Of a stretch of DNA of 64,000 nt, positions 56,075 to 64,000 are shown in pieces (the first letter of the stretch is position 1; every line of letters begins with the position of its first letter). This stretch comes from Clostridium paraputrificum (GTDB lineage Bacteria; Bacillota; Clostridia; Clostridiales; Clostridiaceae), in assembly GCF_900447045.1 (NCBI RefSeq), contig NZ_UAWH01000014.1, positions 742,501 through 806,500 of the forward strand. The letters run 5' to 3'. The notes below the pieces were generated by a model, which saw nothing but the letters and a program-made list of their open reading frames with translations, was not told the origin of the DNA and did not search any database. The translations under genes were made by a program, and so were the position numbers.

Positions 56075-57115
56075 TTATCTCACCTTTTTCATGATGTGAA
56101 TGTCTTCAGGATAGATATCTAATCCTATTTCACTATCAACTTCAGCAAATTTAGTATTATGTAAAATCCAAGTTCTATTATTTTCTTCTACAACCATTTC
56201 GTAATGAACACCTTTAAAGATTACAGATTTTACTGTACCTTTTAACATTCCTTTTTCGGACTTTACTATTTTAAAGTCTTCAGGTCTTATTACAACATCA
56301 ATATCTTCATTTGGTTCAAAACCTTTATCCACACATTCAAATTCTCTATCTGCAAAAATAACTTTAAAGTCTTCTACCATAACACCATCAAGGATGTTAC
56401 TTTCTCCAATGAAATCTGCTACAAAAGCATTAGCAGGTTCATTATATATATCTTCAGGTGTACCTTTTTGTTGTATAACGCCCTTATTCATAACTACAAT
56501 AGTATCTGACATTGTTAATGCTTCTTCTTGGTCATGTGTTACAAATATAAAAGTTATACCAAGCTCTTGTTGGATTTTCTTTAGCTCTAATTGCATTTCT
56601 TTTCTAAGTTTTAAGTCTAGTGCACCAAGAGGTTCATCTAATAGAAGTACTTCTGGTTCATTAACTAAAGCTCTTGCTATGGCAACTCTTTGTTGTTGTC
56701 CACCACTTAGGGATTCTATACTTCTTTTTTCAAATCCTGATAAAGAAACCATTCTAAGCATTTCTTTTACTTTTTTATCTATTTCATCTTTTGAAAGTTT
56801 TTTTATCTTTAACCCAAATGCAATGTTTTCATAAACATTCATATGAGGAAATAGTGCATATTTTTGGAATACGGTGTTTAATTGCCTCTTATAAGGAGGA
56901 ATATCTGAGATATCCTTATTTTTAAACATTATACTTCCAGAATCTGCAGTTTCAAAACCAGCTATTATCTTAAGAGTGGTAGTCTTACCACAACCTGAAG
57001 GTCCAAGTAAGGTAACAAACTCATTTTTTCTAATGTTTAAAGATAAATTATCTAAGACTGTATTATCTTCATATTGTTTACTAATGTTTTTTAATTCAAT
57101 TATATTTTCACTCAA
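56075..57115 (-). CDS. potA: Polyamine ABC transporter ATP-binding protein
   Basis: A 346-residue ATPase: Walker [11 protein letters not shown] loop [11 protein letters not shown], signature [15 protein letters not shown], Walker [12 protein letters not shown] and switch His in VTHDQEEAL, followed by a TOBE domain (about 270-346). The start TTG at 57115 is 8 nt from AGAGG and gives the family N-terminus [14 protein letters not shown]. Second gene of the regulator-potABCD operon. Confidence 0.95.
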   Translation of the reverse strand: MSENIIELKNISKQYEDNTVLDNLSLNIRKNEFVTLLGPSGCGKTTTLKIIAGFETADSGSIMFKNKDISDIPPYKRQLNTVFQKYALFPHMNVYENIAFGLKIKKLSKDEIDKKVKEMLRMVSLSGFEKRSIESLSGGQQQRVAIARALVNEPEVLLLDEPLGALDLKLRKEMQLELKKIQQELGITFIFVTHDQEEALTMSDTIVVMNKGVIQQKGTPEDIYNEPANAFVADFIGESNILDGVMVEDFKVIFADREFECVDKGFEPNEDIDVVIRPEDFKIVKSEKGMLKGTVKSVIFKGVHYEMVVEENNRTWILHNTKFAEVDSEIGLDIYPEDIHIMKKVR

Positions 57116-57143
57116 TATAAACACCTCTTTCTAAAAAACTAAA

Positions 57144-57683
57144 TTAAAATGATGGTGGAGTACTAATCCAAATAACTTTTGCAGGGGTTTTCCCAGCATT
57201 TGATATATAATGATTTTCACGCGCTTGATAGTAGAAACTTTCACCTTTTTTTACTTTATAAGTTCTTTCTCCAAGATGTAAAAATATGATTCCTGCAAGT
57301 ACATATCCAAATTCTTCACCTTCGTGAGGTTCTTCTTCTATATATCTTCCACCAGGTTCAATGGTAATCATTATAGGTTCCATCTCATTCTTTTGAGCAT
57401 TTGGAACTAACCACATAAGTTGATATTTTAACTCTTCGTTTTCAGTTTCAAACATATCTTCATTGGTGAAAGTAATTCTCTCCTCAGAAGTTTCACTGAA
57501 GAACTCTTTTAAGTTTGTACCTAATATCTCTAGTATATCCATTAAGGTTGCAATAGATGGTGAAGTTAGATCATTTTCTAATTGAGAAATAAATCCTTTT
57601 GATAATTCACACCTATTTGCAAGCTCTTCTTGTGTTAATTGTTTTTCAACTCTTAATCTTCGAATTTTGTCTCCTATTTGCAC
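57144..57683 (-). CDS. XRE-cupin transcription regulator of the pot operon
   Basis: A 179-residue regulator with an N-terminal helix-turn-helix (about 1-65, LTQEELANRCELSKGFISQLE) and a C-terminal cupin domain (about 100-179, EPHEGEEFGYVLAG then GESFYYQARENHYISN). PuuR-like proteins of this kind sense polyamines. GTG 57683 (7 nt after the AGG of TAGGTG) is preferred to the ATG five codons earlier, which overlaps the ribosome site. It lies 20 bp before potA, so it probably controls its own operon. Confidence 0.85.
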   Translation of the reverse strand: MQIGDKIRRLRVEKQLTQEELANRCELSKGFISQLENDLTSPSIATLMDILEILGTNLKEFFSETSEERITFTNEDMFETENEELKYQLMWLVPNAQKNEMEPIMITIEPGGRYIEEEPHEGEEFGYVLAGIIFLHLGERTYKVKKGESFYYQARENHYISNAGKTPAKVIWISTPPSF

Positions 57684-57724
57684 ATTTACACCTACCATCT
57701 TTAATTTATAAAAATAACTTTTAC

Positions 57725-57751
57725 TAAACTAATAGTTTAAAATTACTAAAC
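57725..57751. promoter_or_regulatory. Palindromic operator between promoter and start of the pot regulator
   Basis: TAAACTA-A-TAGTTTA (57725-57739) is a perfect palindrome; TTACTAAAC at 57743-57751 repeats half of it. They lie just downstream of the -10 on the minus strand, where a repressor would block transcription. Confidence 0.65.
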
Positions 57752-57761
57752 AAACAAAAAT

Positions 57762-57790
57762 ATTATATAAAGAATGGAGGGAAAAATCAA
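57762..57790 (-). promoter_or_regulatory. Promoter of the regulator-potABCD operon
   Basis: On the minus strand, TTGATT (57785-57790), 17-nt spacer, TATAAT (57762-57767). Confidence 0.8.
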
Positions 57791-57870
57791 TATTTTTATA
57801 AAAAATATTGAAAAAAATATTTGCTCCTAAGATAGAGTATGATTGAAGTGTAGAAAAATATAAAAAAAAT

Positions 57871-57902
57871 AGTTTAGTAAAACATAAAGAAAAGTTTAGT
57901 AT
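57871..57902. promoter_or_regulatory. Second operator pair, AGTTTAGTA direct repeats
   Basis: AGTTTAGTAA (57871-57880) and AGTTTAGTAT (57893-57902), 22 bp apart, repeat the half site of the palindrome and lie upstream of the divergent GNAT-fusion promoter. Confidence 0.5.
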
Positions 57903-57953
57903 AACTAAGAAAAATAAATAAAAAGTTTTTTTGCGTTTATTTAGAATAAGAAT

Positions 57954-57982
57954 TTGATATGAAAATTATTTGTATTGATAAT
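57954..57982 (+). promoter_or_regulatory. Promoter of the GNAT-DJ-1 fusion gene
   Basis: -35 TTGATA (57954-57959), 17-nt spacer, -10 GATAAT (57977-57982). Confidence 0.6.
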
Positions 57983-58042
57983 GGTGTATAAATATGAGAT
58001 ATTTATTATAAAAATAGTTGGAAATATTATAGGTGATGAATT

Positions 58043-59056
58043 ATGTTACATTCTGATGGTTTGTATATGAGAGAGGGAAAGAGGATTTATATAAAACAAC
58101 CAATATTAGAGGAGTTAGAGTTTGTCGCTAGTCTTTGGTCAGATGAACAGACTATGAAGGATATTGGTGGGATTTTTTCATTTCCTAGAAGTAAGTGGGA
58201 AGGTTTTTACAAAAAAATGGTTTATCCATCTGATGGTAAAAACTTTTATTGTTTAGTATATTTAAATGATGGTTCTCCAATAGGAGAGGTGAGTTTTCAT
58301 GGATATGATTCAGCTACTAAAGTTGCAAGGTTTAATATTAAGATATTATCTAAATATAGAAATCAGGGCTTTGGGGAAGAAGCTGTAAAGCTACTATTAG
58401 AGTATTTTTTTATTGAATTTGGTGGCGAGATAATAATGGACAGCATCTCTACAGAGGCAGGGGTAAGGCTTGCAGAGAAAATGAAATTTAGTATTATATA
58501 TAATCAAAAGGGAAATGTAAGTGTAAGAATTAGTAGAGATGAATTCTTAGAGAAAAAAGAAGTGTCAATTAAAAATGTAGGATTTATAATGCATGATGAA
58601 ATGAATGTTTTAGATTTTACACTAGCAAAAGAGATTTTTATGTTATCTAATAAAATAGAAAAGAAAGAACTTTTTAAATTATATGAAATAGAAGCTTCAT
58701 TTATAAGTGGTAATAAAGAAGTGAAAGAGAAAATTGATATATTATTCATTCCAAGTGGCAATAATTTAGATAATAGTACTTTAGAAAAATTGTATACAAA
58801 ATTCCATTGTTGCGATTATGTATGTATAAAAGCAGATAAGTTTAAATTAAATGAGTGCCCTGAAGAGAGAAAGTTTTTTAGAGATAGAAAAGGTTATGAA
58901 AGTGTTAGCAAAAACTTTGTTGATAATGGTAAAGTAATGATAAGCTACAATTTGCTTGGTGAAATAGAAATGTTATTGGGAATGATTACAAAGGTTTATG
59001 GAAGAAGACTTTCAAATAACATAGCTAAAAAATTAGGGTACAATAGTACTTTATAA
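58043..59056 (+). CDS. GNAT acetyltransferase fused to a DJ-1/PfpI-like domain
   Basis: Residues about 1-170 are a RimJ/RimL-type GNAT domain (GSPIGEVSFHGYDSATKVARF, acetyl-CoA loop KYRNQGFGEEAVKLLLEYFF). Residues about 178-337 resemble DJ-1/PfpI/GATase-1 folds: VGFIMHDEMNVLDFTLAKEI, DILFIPSG and NGKVMISYNLLGEIEMLLGM. The nucleophilic Cys of active PfpI proteins is not evident (CCDYVCIKAD at the expected place), so the second domain is more likely a sensor. Function unknown; divergent from the pot operon with shared operator-like sequences. Confidence 0.72.
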   Translation: MLHSDGLYMREGKRIYIKQPILEELEFVASLWSDEQTMKDIGGIFSFPRSKWEGFYKKMVYPSDGKNFYCLVYLNDGSPIGEVSFHGYDSATKVARFNIKILSKYRNQGFGEEAVKLLLEYFFIEFGGEIIMDSISTEAGVRLAEKMKFSIIYNQKGNVSVRISRDEFLEKKEVSIKNVGFIMHDEMNVLDFTLAKEIFMLSNKIEKKELFKLYEIEASFISGNKEVKEKIDILFIPSGNNLDNSTLEKLYTKFHCCDYVCIKADKFKLNECPEERKFFRDRKGYESVSKNFVDNGKVMISYNLLGEIEMLLGMITKVYGRRLSNNIAKKLGYNSTL

Positions 59057-59121
59057 AATTCACATATTATTGTAATATAAATATATAGGAATAGTGTTTG
59101 TTCGTAAAGTGGAGGTATCTT

Positions 59122-59964
59122 ATGAATTATAAGAAGAGGAGTATAATATTTTTTATAACTATTATTTGTCTTTTGATTAGCATTTTGTGTATTGTTTACT
59201 CCTATATTGGTGGAGGATCAAAAGAAATAAGAGCAGCTAAAAGGTTTGTTGGTTTATTATACTCAGAGGATATAGTGGCTGAAACTGAAAATTTTAAAAA
59301 TATATCTTATGAAAGTTTAAAGAAATATGATATGAATAATGAAAGTGAATATTATATTGTGAATACTAGGGACTTTGGTATAGATGTTGATAATGAGTTT
59401 AAGGTCATTGGTTTCAAGAATAAAGTATGTATTCTTGGTGAGACGAAAATAAGTGAAGAACAAGCTGTTAAAAAGGCAGAAGATTATTTGGACAAAATAT
59501 ACAAAGGTGATGTGGAATTTAAAGAGTTTATAAAAAGTGAAGGGCAAGAAGTGCCGTACTATTCATTAATATTTACTAAGTTAGAGGATGGATACCCTTT
59601 TTATAAGGATCAAATAATAGTAAATATAGATAAGGAAAAAGGGACATTAGACGGATATTCAAATATTTCAACTTTAAAGGAGCCAGGTAGAGTTAAAATT
59701 AAGGTGACTCAGGATAAAGCTGAAGAGACAGCATTGAATGAAGCTTTAAGCCTTGTAGAAAAGAGTGAAATTGTAGGAGAGACATTCAAAGCTTTTTATG
59801 AAGATAAAGATAGAAAGAAAACGGAACTTTGCTATGTTATTTCTATAAAAGGTTTAGGGATTGATGGAAAAGAAATGAAAACGAAATACTTTGTTTCCAC
59901 TGAAAGTGGAGAAATTATTAATAGAATTAAAGATACTGTTACTGAAACAAAGTCATTAAAATAA
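59122..59964 (+). CDS. Membrane-anchored protein with PepSY/YpeB-like modules
   Basis: A 280-residue protein: N-terminal membrane helix (about 7-30), then an outside region with two repeats in the style of PepSY/YpeB domains (KISEEQAVKKAEDYLDKIY, and KVTQDKAEETALNEALSLV) each followed by beta-strand stretches (YYSLIFTKLEDGYPF, ELCYVISIKGLG, STESGEII). PepSY proteins often modulate extracellular peptidases or wall enzymes. Start at ATG 59122 after GTGGAGG; an earlier frame start at 59098 lacks a site. Confidence 0.65.
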   Translation: MNYKKRSIIFFITIICLLISILCIVYSYIGGGSKEIRAAKRFVGLLYSEDIVAETENFKNISYESLKKYDMNNESEYYIVNTRDFGIDVDNEFKVIGFKNKVCILGETKISEEQAVKKAEDYLDKIYKGDVEFKEFIKSEGQEVPYYSLIFTKLEDGYPFYKDQIIVNIDKEKGTLDGYSNISTLKEPGRVKIKVTQDKAEETALNEALSLVEKSEIVGETFKAFYEDKDRKKTELCYVISIKGLGIDGKEMKTKYFVSTESGEIINRIKDTVTETKSLK

Positions 59965-60004
59965 AAAAGAACTCAACTTTTTAAGTTGAGTTCTTTTTTG
60001 TTTT
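59963..60004 (+). terminator. Terminator of the PepSY-like gene
   Basis: AAAAAAGAACTCAACTT / AAGTTGAGTTCTTTTTT, TTT loop, then GTTTT. Confidence 0.93.
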
Positions 60005-60007
60005 AAG

Positions 60008-60086
60008 TACTAGTGGAGTAGGGATTTATTTTGATGTAAATTTGAGCTTTGCTAAGTAACAATCAAAATAAATATAACTTCCTAGT
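60008..60086 (+). repeat. Dispersed intergenic element, copy D (full length)
   Basis: Left arm AGTAGGGATTTATTTTGATG, core TTTGAGCTTTGCTAAGTAAC, right arm AATCAAAATAAATATAACTT with CCTAG; outer CTAG/CTAG also pair. It overlaps the stop codon of the minus-strand symporter (60082-60084). Confidence 0.65.
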
Positions 60087-61482
60087 TCCATTCATCTGCA
60101 TTTTTTAGTTCTGGAATTGAACTAGCTTTGAATACTGGTTCTTTAATACCTGCCTTCTTTTGAGCTCTGTAATCTTCAAGGGCTCTAAAGGCAAACTTTC
60201 CTAATAATGCAATAACTATAAGGTTTAAAACTGCCATTAATCCCATAAATACATCTGCTAAGTTCCAAACTATATTTAAGTTAGCTATTGATCCAAAGAA
60301 CACCATAGCACCGACAAATAATCTATAAAGAGTTAAATATATTTTTTTATCTGTTAAGAATTCAATGTTAGCTTCACCATAATAATAGTTTCCTACAATA
60401 GAACTGAAAGCAAATAGTAGTATACAAAAAGCTATGAAATAACTTCCCCAAGCACCTACTTGTGAGCTTAAAGCATTTTGAGTAAGTTGTATACCTTCTA
60501 AATTACTATTTAAGTCTACACCTGATAAAAGAATTATAAAGGCTGTACATGTACAAATTATAATTGTATCAGTGAAAACACCTAATGTTTGAATCAGACC
60601 TTGTTTAACAGGGTGAGTTACAGTTGCAGTAGCTGCAGCGTTTGGAGCACTTCCCATACCAGCTTCATTAGAGAATAAACCTCTCTTAATACCAGTTAAT
60701 AAAGCAGCACCCATTGTTCCACCAACTACTTGTTCCGCACCAAAAGCACTTTTTACTATAAGAGTTATTAAAGATGGAATTTGAGTTATATTCATAACCA
60801 CTACAATTAAAGCTACAAAAATATACGCTAATGCCATTACAGGAACTATAACTTCTGAAACCTTAGATACTCTGTGAACACCACCAAATATTATAATAAG
60901 TGTTATAACAGTTAGAAGGATTCCAATTAAAGCATTATTAGTACCAAATGCTTCATTCATTGCTAGAGTAATAGTATTAGATTGAACTGAGTTGAATATT
61001 AATCCAAAAGTAATTGTTATTAATATGGAGAATATAATGCCAAGCCATCTTTTACCAAGGGCTTTTTCCATGTAATATGCAGGCCCGCCTACATAAGAAC
61101 CATCTGGTTGCTTTGTTTTATATATTTGAGCTAAAGTTGACTCAACAAAGCTTGAGGCTGCACCGATTAATGCTATTATCCACATCCAGAATATTGCACC
61201 AGGTCCTCCTACAGTAAGAGCTAATGCTATACCTGCAAGATTCCCAGTACCTACTCTTGAAGCGGTACTTATACAAAAAGCTTGAAATGAAGAAATGCTA
61301 CCTTTTACCTTTTCTTGAGTAGCTCCATCTCCAAGAAGCCTAAACATTTCTTTTAAATATCTAAATTGTACAAATTTTGTTTTCCATGTGAAGTATACGC
61401 CTAATACTAAAAGCATAGCTATTAAGATATAAGTCCATAGGAAATTATTAAAATGTTGAATTAAATTGTTTAATAAATCCAT
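60082..61482 (-). CDS. Alanine/glycine:cation symporter (AGCS family), second copy
   Basis: A 466-residue AGCS symporter. Motifs SRVGTGNLAGIALALTVGGP, IFWMWIIALIGAASSFVEST, GGPAYYMEKALGKRWLG and GLFSNEAGMGSAPNAAATA are present. It differs clearly from the riboswitch-controlled copy at 48956 and has only a short leader with no aptamer, so it may prefer alanine or serve under other conditions; that is inference. Single gene, minus strand. Confidence 0.92.
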   Translation of the reverse strand: MDLLNNLIQHFNNFLWTYILIAMLLVLGVYFTWKTKFVQFRYLKEMFRLLGDGATQEKVKGSISSFQAFCISTASRVGTGNLAGIALALTVGGPGAIFWMWIIALIGAASSFVESTLAQIYKTKQPDGSYVGGPAYYMEKALGKRWLGIIFSILITITFGLIFNSVQSNTITLAMNEAFGTNNALIGILLTVITLIIIFGGVHRVSKVSEVIVPVMALAYIFVALIVVVMNITQIPSLITLIVKSAFGAEQVVGGTMGAALLTGIKRGLFSNEAGMGSAPNAAATATVTHPVKQGLIQTLGVFTDTIIICTCTAFIILLSGVDLNSNLEGIQLTQNALSSQVGAWGSYFIAFCILLFAFSSIVGNYYYGEANIEFLTDKKIYLTLYRLFVGAMVFFGSIANLNIVWNLADVFMGLMAVLNLIVIALLGKFAFRALEDYRAQKKAGIKEPVFKASSIPELKNADEWN

Positions 61483-61538
61483 TTATTGTCCCCCGTTCTA
61501 GTAATATTTTATTGCTTATTATGACAAAATACTATTTT

Positions 61539-61567
61539 ATAATATATGAAAAAGTTAGTTTTTGCAA
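61539..61567 (-). promoter_or_regulatory. Promoter of the second AGCS gene
   Basis: On the minus strand, TTGCAA (61562-61567), 17-nt spacer, TATTAT (61539-61544). Confidence 0.7.
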
Positions 61568-61713
61568 GAAAAAAAATAAAAGTTGCATAAGAAGAATAAA
61601 AAAAAGTTAAAATCAACGTAAAATATGAAAAAAATAAGATTTAAAAGAGAAAAACGAAGGAAATAAATTAAATTTATTCTAAAAATGAAGGATTGATATT
61701 AAAATTATTCAAA

Positions 61714-61749
61714 AAAATAAAGATAACTTTAAAGTTATCCTTATTTTTG
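61714..61749. terminator. Terminator of the penicillin-binding protein gene
   Basis: AAATAAAGATAACTTT with AAAGTTATCCTTATTT, T-rich on both strands, 11 bp from the stop codon. Confidence 0.85.
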
Positions 61750-61759
61750 TATTTTATAT

Positions 61760-64000
61760 TCATGTTTTATCTGGTTTTTCAGTTTGATTATTTGTATTAT
61801 CCCCTGTACCCTCGGAACCAGGATTGTCTTCAGGAAGTTTATCGTCTCCCTCTGGATCCTCATCCTCATTATCAGTATCAGTTGGAGGTAATACAGGAGC
61901 ACCTATAGTATCATCATACTCAGTAGGTAATACATATTTGTAATCATCTGTAGCAGGATTTGGTGAAGCTTTCTTAACAAATATTTTTTCCACAACAAGG
62001 TGAGAAGGTGTGTTTGGTGTTACTAATTTGTTATTAGCACTATTAACCTTAACCTTAACATGGTTTTCACAATATCCTGTTGGTTCAGTTCCCTTTATGA
62101 AGTATTCTTCATACACTCTATTTCCTCTTGGATCCTGTCTACATAAATCTGTAGGAAGGTGACCTGAATCTTTACATACAGCAACCTTTACAATGTTATC
62201 TGGCATTGTAATATCCTTAGTGTTCATTCCTTCACTAGCCTTAGCCATAATCTTACCCCATACCTTAGAAGCAGAACTTGAGTATCCACCCATTATTGAA
62301 CGATTATCATAACCTAGCCATACAGAAGCAGATAAATGAGGTGTTAATCCAGAGAACCAGAAGTCTTTAGGTCCTGTTGTAGTACCTGTTTTACCAGCTA
62401 CTGGCATAGCACCAAATTTGGCGTTTGAAGCTGAGTAGTTTAGAGAGCCTTTTAATAAGTCATACATTATATAAGCTGTTTGTTCAGAGAATATTCTCTT
62501 TGTTTCAGTTTCTTTTTCTAATAATACATTTCCAGAAGTATCTGTTACTTTTGAGTATAACTTTGGTTCAGTATAAACACCACCATTACCAAAAACACCA
62601 AAAGCTGAGGCTAAAATATATGGTGTTGCTCCATCTCTATCATCAGATGCATTATGGAATTCCCCTAAAGCATAAGCAGGGTATTCCTGTGAACTCTTAC
62701 TATATACTATTCCAAACTTTTCACCATAACGCTTAGATAAAGAGTTACCTATAGCTAGTTGAGTTTTAACAGTTGTTATATTTTTTGATTCTTTAATAGA
62801 TTCTCTTAAAGTTATATTTCCGTAATGTGAATTGTCAAAATTTTTCAAGTAAGATAATTTTGAATCAGTAAAAGGTGAATCGTCAAGTGTAGAAGCAGCT
62901 GTAAATAGCTTTTCTTCTATTGCAGGTCCATAAACTGTTAATGGTTTAGTTGATGACCCAATAGATTTTAAATCGCTATATGCTCTATTCAAGGAGTTAG
63001 CTCCTTGTTCACCTCTCCCTCCAATAAGAGCAAGAACTTCACCAGTCTTATAATCTACTACAGTAGCTGCACCTTGGAATTCTGGAGTTTTAGTACCAGC
63101 TACATAAGTTTCTTGTTTTCTAACAGTAGCAGCAGTAGTTTCATCTAATACTTTTTGAGCATAGTCTTGAAGATCTCTGTCCATGTTTGTATAGATTTTT
63201 AATCCACCATTAGCTAAAAGTTTATTTACTTCTTCATCAGAATACTTATATTTTTCTTTTAAATCTCTTTTTACTTCAGTTATAGTAGGGTTTATATACC
63301 ATTCATAATCAAGTCTATATGAAATTGATTTTGGAGTGAAAACTAATCCACCATTATCAATATCAGAAATTGCTTGATTATATTCTTCCTCGTTAATATA
63401 CCCTAATTCCTTCATTTTGCCTAAAACAGTTTTAGTTCTATTTAAGTAGATTGAAGGATTATCTTTATTATTTGGATTATATGCACTATAAGTGTGAGGT
63501 GCTTGAGTTACACCTGCAATATAAGCACATTGTATTAAGTTAAGCTTATCTACAGATTTACCAAAGTATAAGTTTGAAGCAGCTTCAACTCCATAAGTTA
63601 CACCACCTAAGGGAATTGTATTTAAATATTGAACTAATATCTCATCCTTATCTAGGTGTTTCTCTAATTGTAATGCAAGGTATATTTCTTTTATTTTTCT
63701 TTCAACTATAAAGTCTTCATTGCTTAATATTGTGTTCTTAAGCAATTGTTGAGTTATAGTTGAACCACCATGCAGACCTCTTTTTCCTTTAAAGATTTTG
63801 ACTACATCAGTTACAGCAGAACCTAATATTCTTCTAACATCTATACCAGGATGCTTATAAAATCTTTCATCTTCAATTGCTACAAAGGCATTTTTTAAAT
63901 TTTTAGGTATTTTATCTCCATCTACGATTTGTCTATCTATATCAGAATGGACATTATCCATAAACTCCCCATCTCGATCGTATAATACTGAAGCTTGGCT
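61760..64000 (-). CDS. Class A penicillin-binding protein (bifunctional), 5' partial
   Basis: A PBP1a/PonA-type enzyme that polymerises and cross-links peptidoglycan. The reading frame continues through the last 39 bases (…VLYDRDGEF then MDNVHSD), so the ATG at 63961 is internal and the N-terminus with its membrane anchor lies outside. Glycosyltransferase motifs: AIEDERFYKHPGID, GGSTITQQLLKN, ERKIKEIYLALQLEK and YLNTIPLG. Transpeptidase motifs: SSTKP (active Ser), SKN and KTGTT. The C-terminus (about 130 residues) is Pro- and acid-rich and probably disordered. Confidence 0.95.
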   Translation of the reverse strand, partial: SQASVLYDRDGEFMDNVHSDIDRQIVDGDKIPKNLKNAFVAIEDERFYKHPGIDVRRILGSAVTDVVKIFKGKRGLHGGSTITQQLLKNTILSNEDFIVERKIKEIYLALQLEKHLDKDEILVQYLNTIPLGGVTYGVEAASNLYFGKSVDKLNLIQCAYIAGVTQAPHTYSAYNPNNKDNPSIYLNRTKTVLGKMKELGYINEEEYNQAISDIDNGGLVFTPKSISYRLDYEWYINPTITEVKRDLKEKYKYSDEEVNKLLANGGLKIYTNMDRDLQDYAQKVLDETTAATVRKQETYVAGTKTPEFQGAATVVDYKTGEVLALIGGRGEQGANSLNRAYSDLKSIGSSTKPLTVYGPAIEEKLFTAASTLDDSPFTDSKLSYLKNFDNSHYGNITLRESIKESKNITTVKTQLAIGNSLSKRYGEKFGIVYSKSSQEYPAYALGEFHNASDDRDGATPYILASAFGVFGNGGVYTEPKLYSKVTDTSGNVLLEKETETKRIFSEQTAYIMYDLLKGSLNYSASNAKFGAMPVAGKTGTTTGPKDFWFSGLTPHLSASVWLGYDNRSIMGGYSSSASKVWGKIMAKASEGMNTKDITMPDNIVKVAVCKDSGHLPTDLCRQDPRGNRVYEEYFIKGTEPTGYCENHVKVKVNSANNKLVTPNTPSHLVVEKIFVKKASPNPATDDYKYVLPTEYDDTIGAPVLPPTDTDNEDEDPEGDDKLPEDNPGSEGTGDNTNNQTEKPDKT

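Noticed and set aside
56394..56834. 146-codon plus-strand frame opposite potA
   Set aside because: Antisense shadow of a clearly assigned ATPase; no promoter or ribosome site.

Overview
The window is about 30% GC by eye and carries endospore genes (gpr, spoIIP, yqfC, yqfD, a cotS-like gene), Firmicutes gene order, strong AGGAGG-type ribosome sites and many T-rich hairpin terminators. This fits a chromosomal segment of a Gram-positive spore-forming anaerobe, most likely Clostridium sensu stricto. No prophage, insertion sequence, CRISPR array, rRNA or tRNA gene was seen.

Layout. 1-8.2 kb: a P-type ATPase-like gene with decayed motifs (cut by the left edge), comEC, holA, rpsT on the minus strand, then gpr and spoIIP. 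8.3-17.4 kb: lepA, two small genes, hemW, and the CIRCE-controlled hrcA-grpE-dnaK-dnaJ heat-shock operon. 17.5-23.4 kb: a siroheme reductase, then prmA-rsmE-mtaB-HIT and rpsU-yqeY. 23.6-31.2 kb: the sporulation/cell-envelope/RNA cluster yqfC-yqfD-pgpH-ybeY-dgkA(-PAP2)-cdd-era-recO-DUF4342, without the usual phoH. 31.4-34.8 kb: a CcpN-like regulator and pyruvate phosphate dikinase. 36-41.7 kb: dgt, dnaG-rpoD, trmK-nif3. 41.8-43.6 kb: a small membrane ORF with an apparent AUU start, RNase P RNA and two small genes of unknown function. 43.6-53 kb: a second PrmA-like methyltransferase, a 2-hydroxyacid dehydrogenase, a HAD phosphatase, T-box-controlled leuA, a glycine-riboswitch-controlled alanine/glycine symporter, a cell-wall glucosaminidase, a TPR protein, acylphosphatase and ndk. 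53.3-57.7 kb: a polyamine ABC transporter operon (regulator-potABCD) on the minus strand. 58-64 kb: a GNAT/DJ-1-like fusion, a PepSY-like membrane protein, a second AGCS symporter and a class A penicillin-binding protein cut by the right edge.

Most of this is core chromosome. The most interesting non-standard signal is a family of five related 35-85 nt intergenic elements (at 23.5, 43.6, 50.4, 53.2 and 60.0 kb). They share imperfect inverted arms and a TTGGAGCTTG-like core, and all lie in the same orientation downstream of a plus-strand gene. Others are an 8-codon minigene that stops 3 nt before lepA, candidate AUU/CUG start codons (the ORF next to rnpB, and recO), terminator hairpins built with G-U pairs whose 3' arm can hold the next ribosome site, a palindromic operator set around the pot regulator, and protein oddities: the decayed P-type ATPase, ComEC without its metallo-beta-lactamase domain, a doubly anchored PotD, a DgkA-PAP2 fusion and a GNAT-DJ-1 fusion.

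Start codons were re-chosen from ribosome-site spacing and family N-termini where the longest open frame was clearly too long. All functions are assigned from motifs and context; no database search was run.
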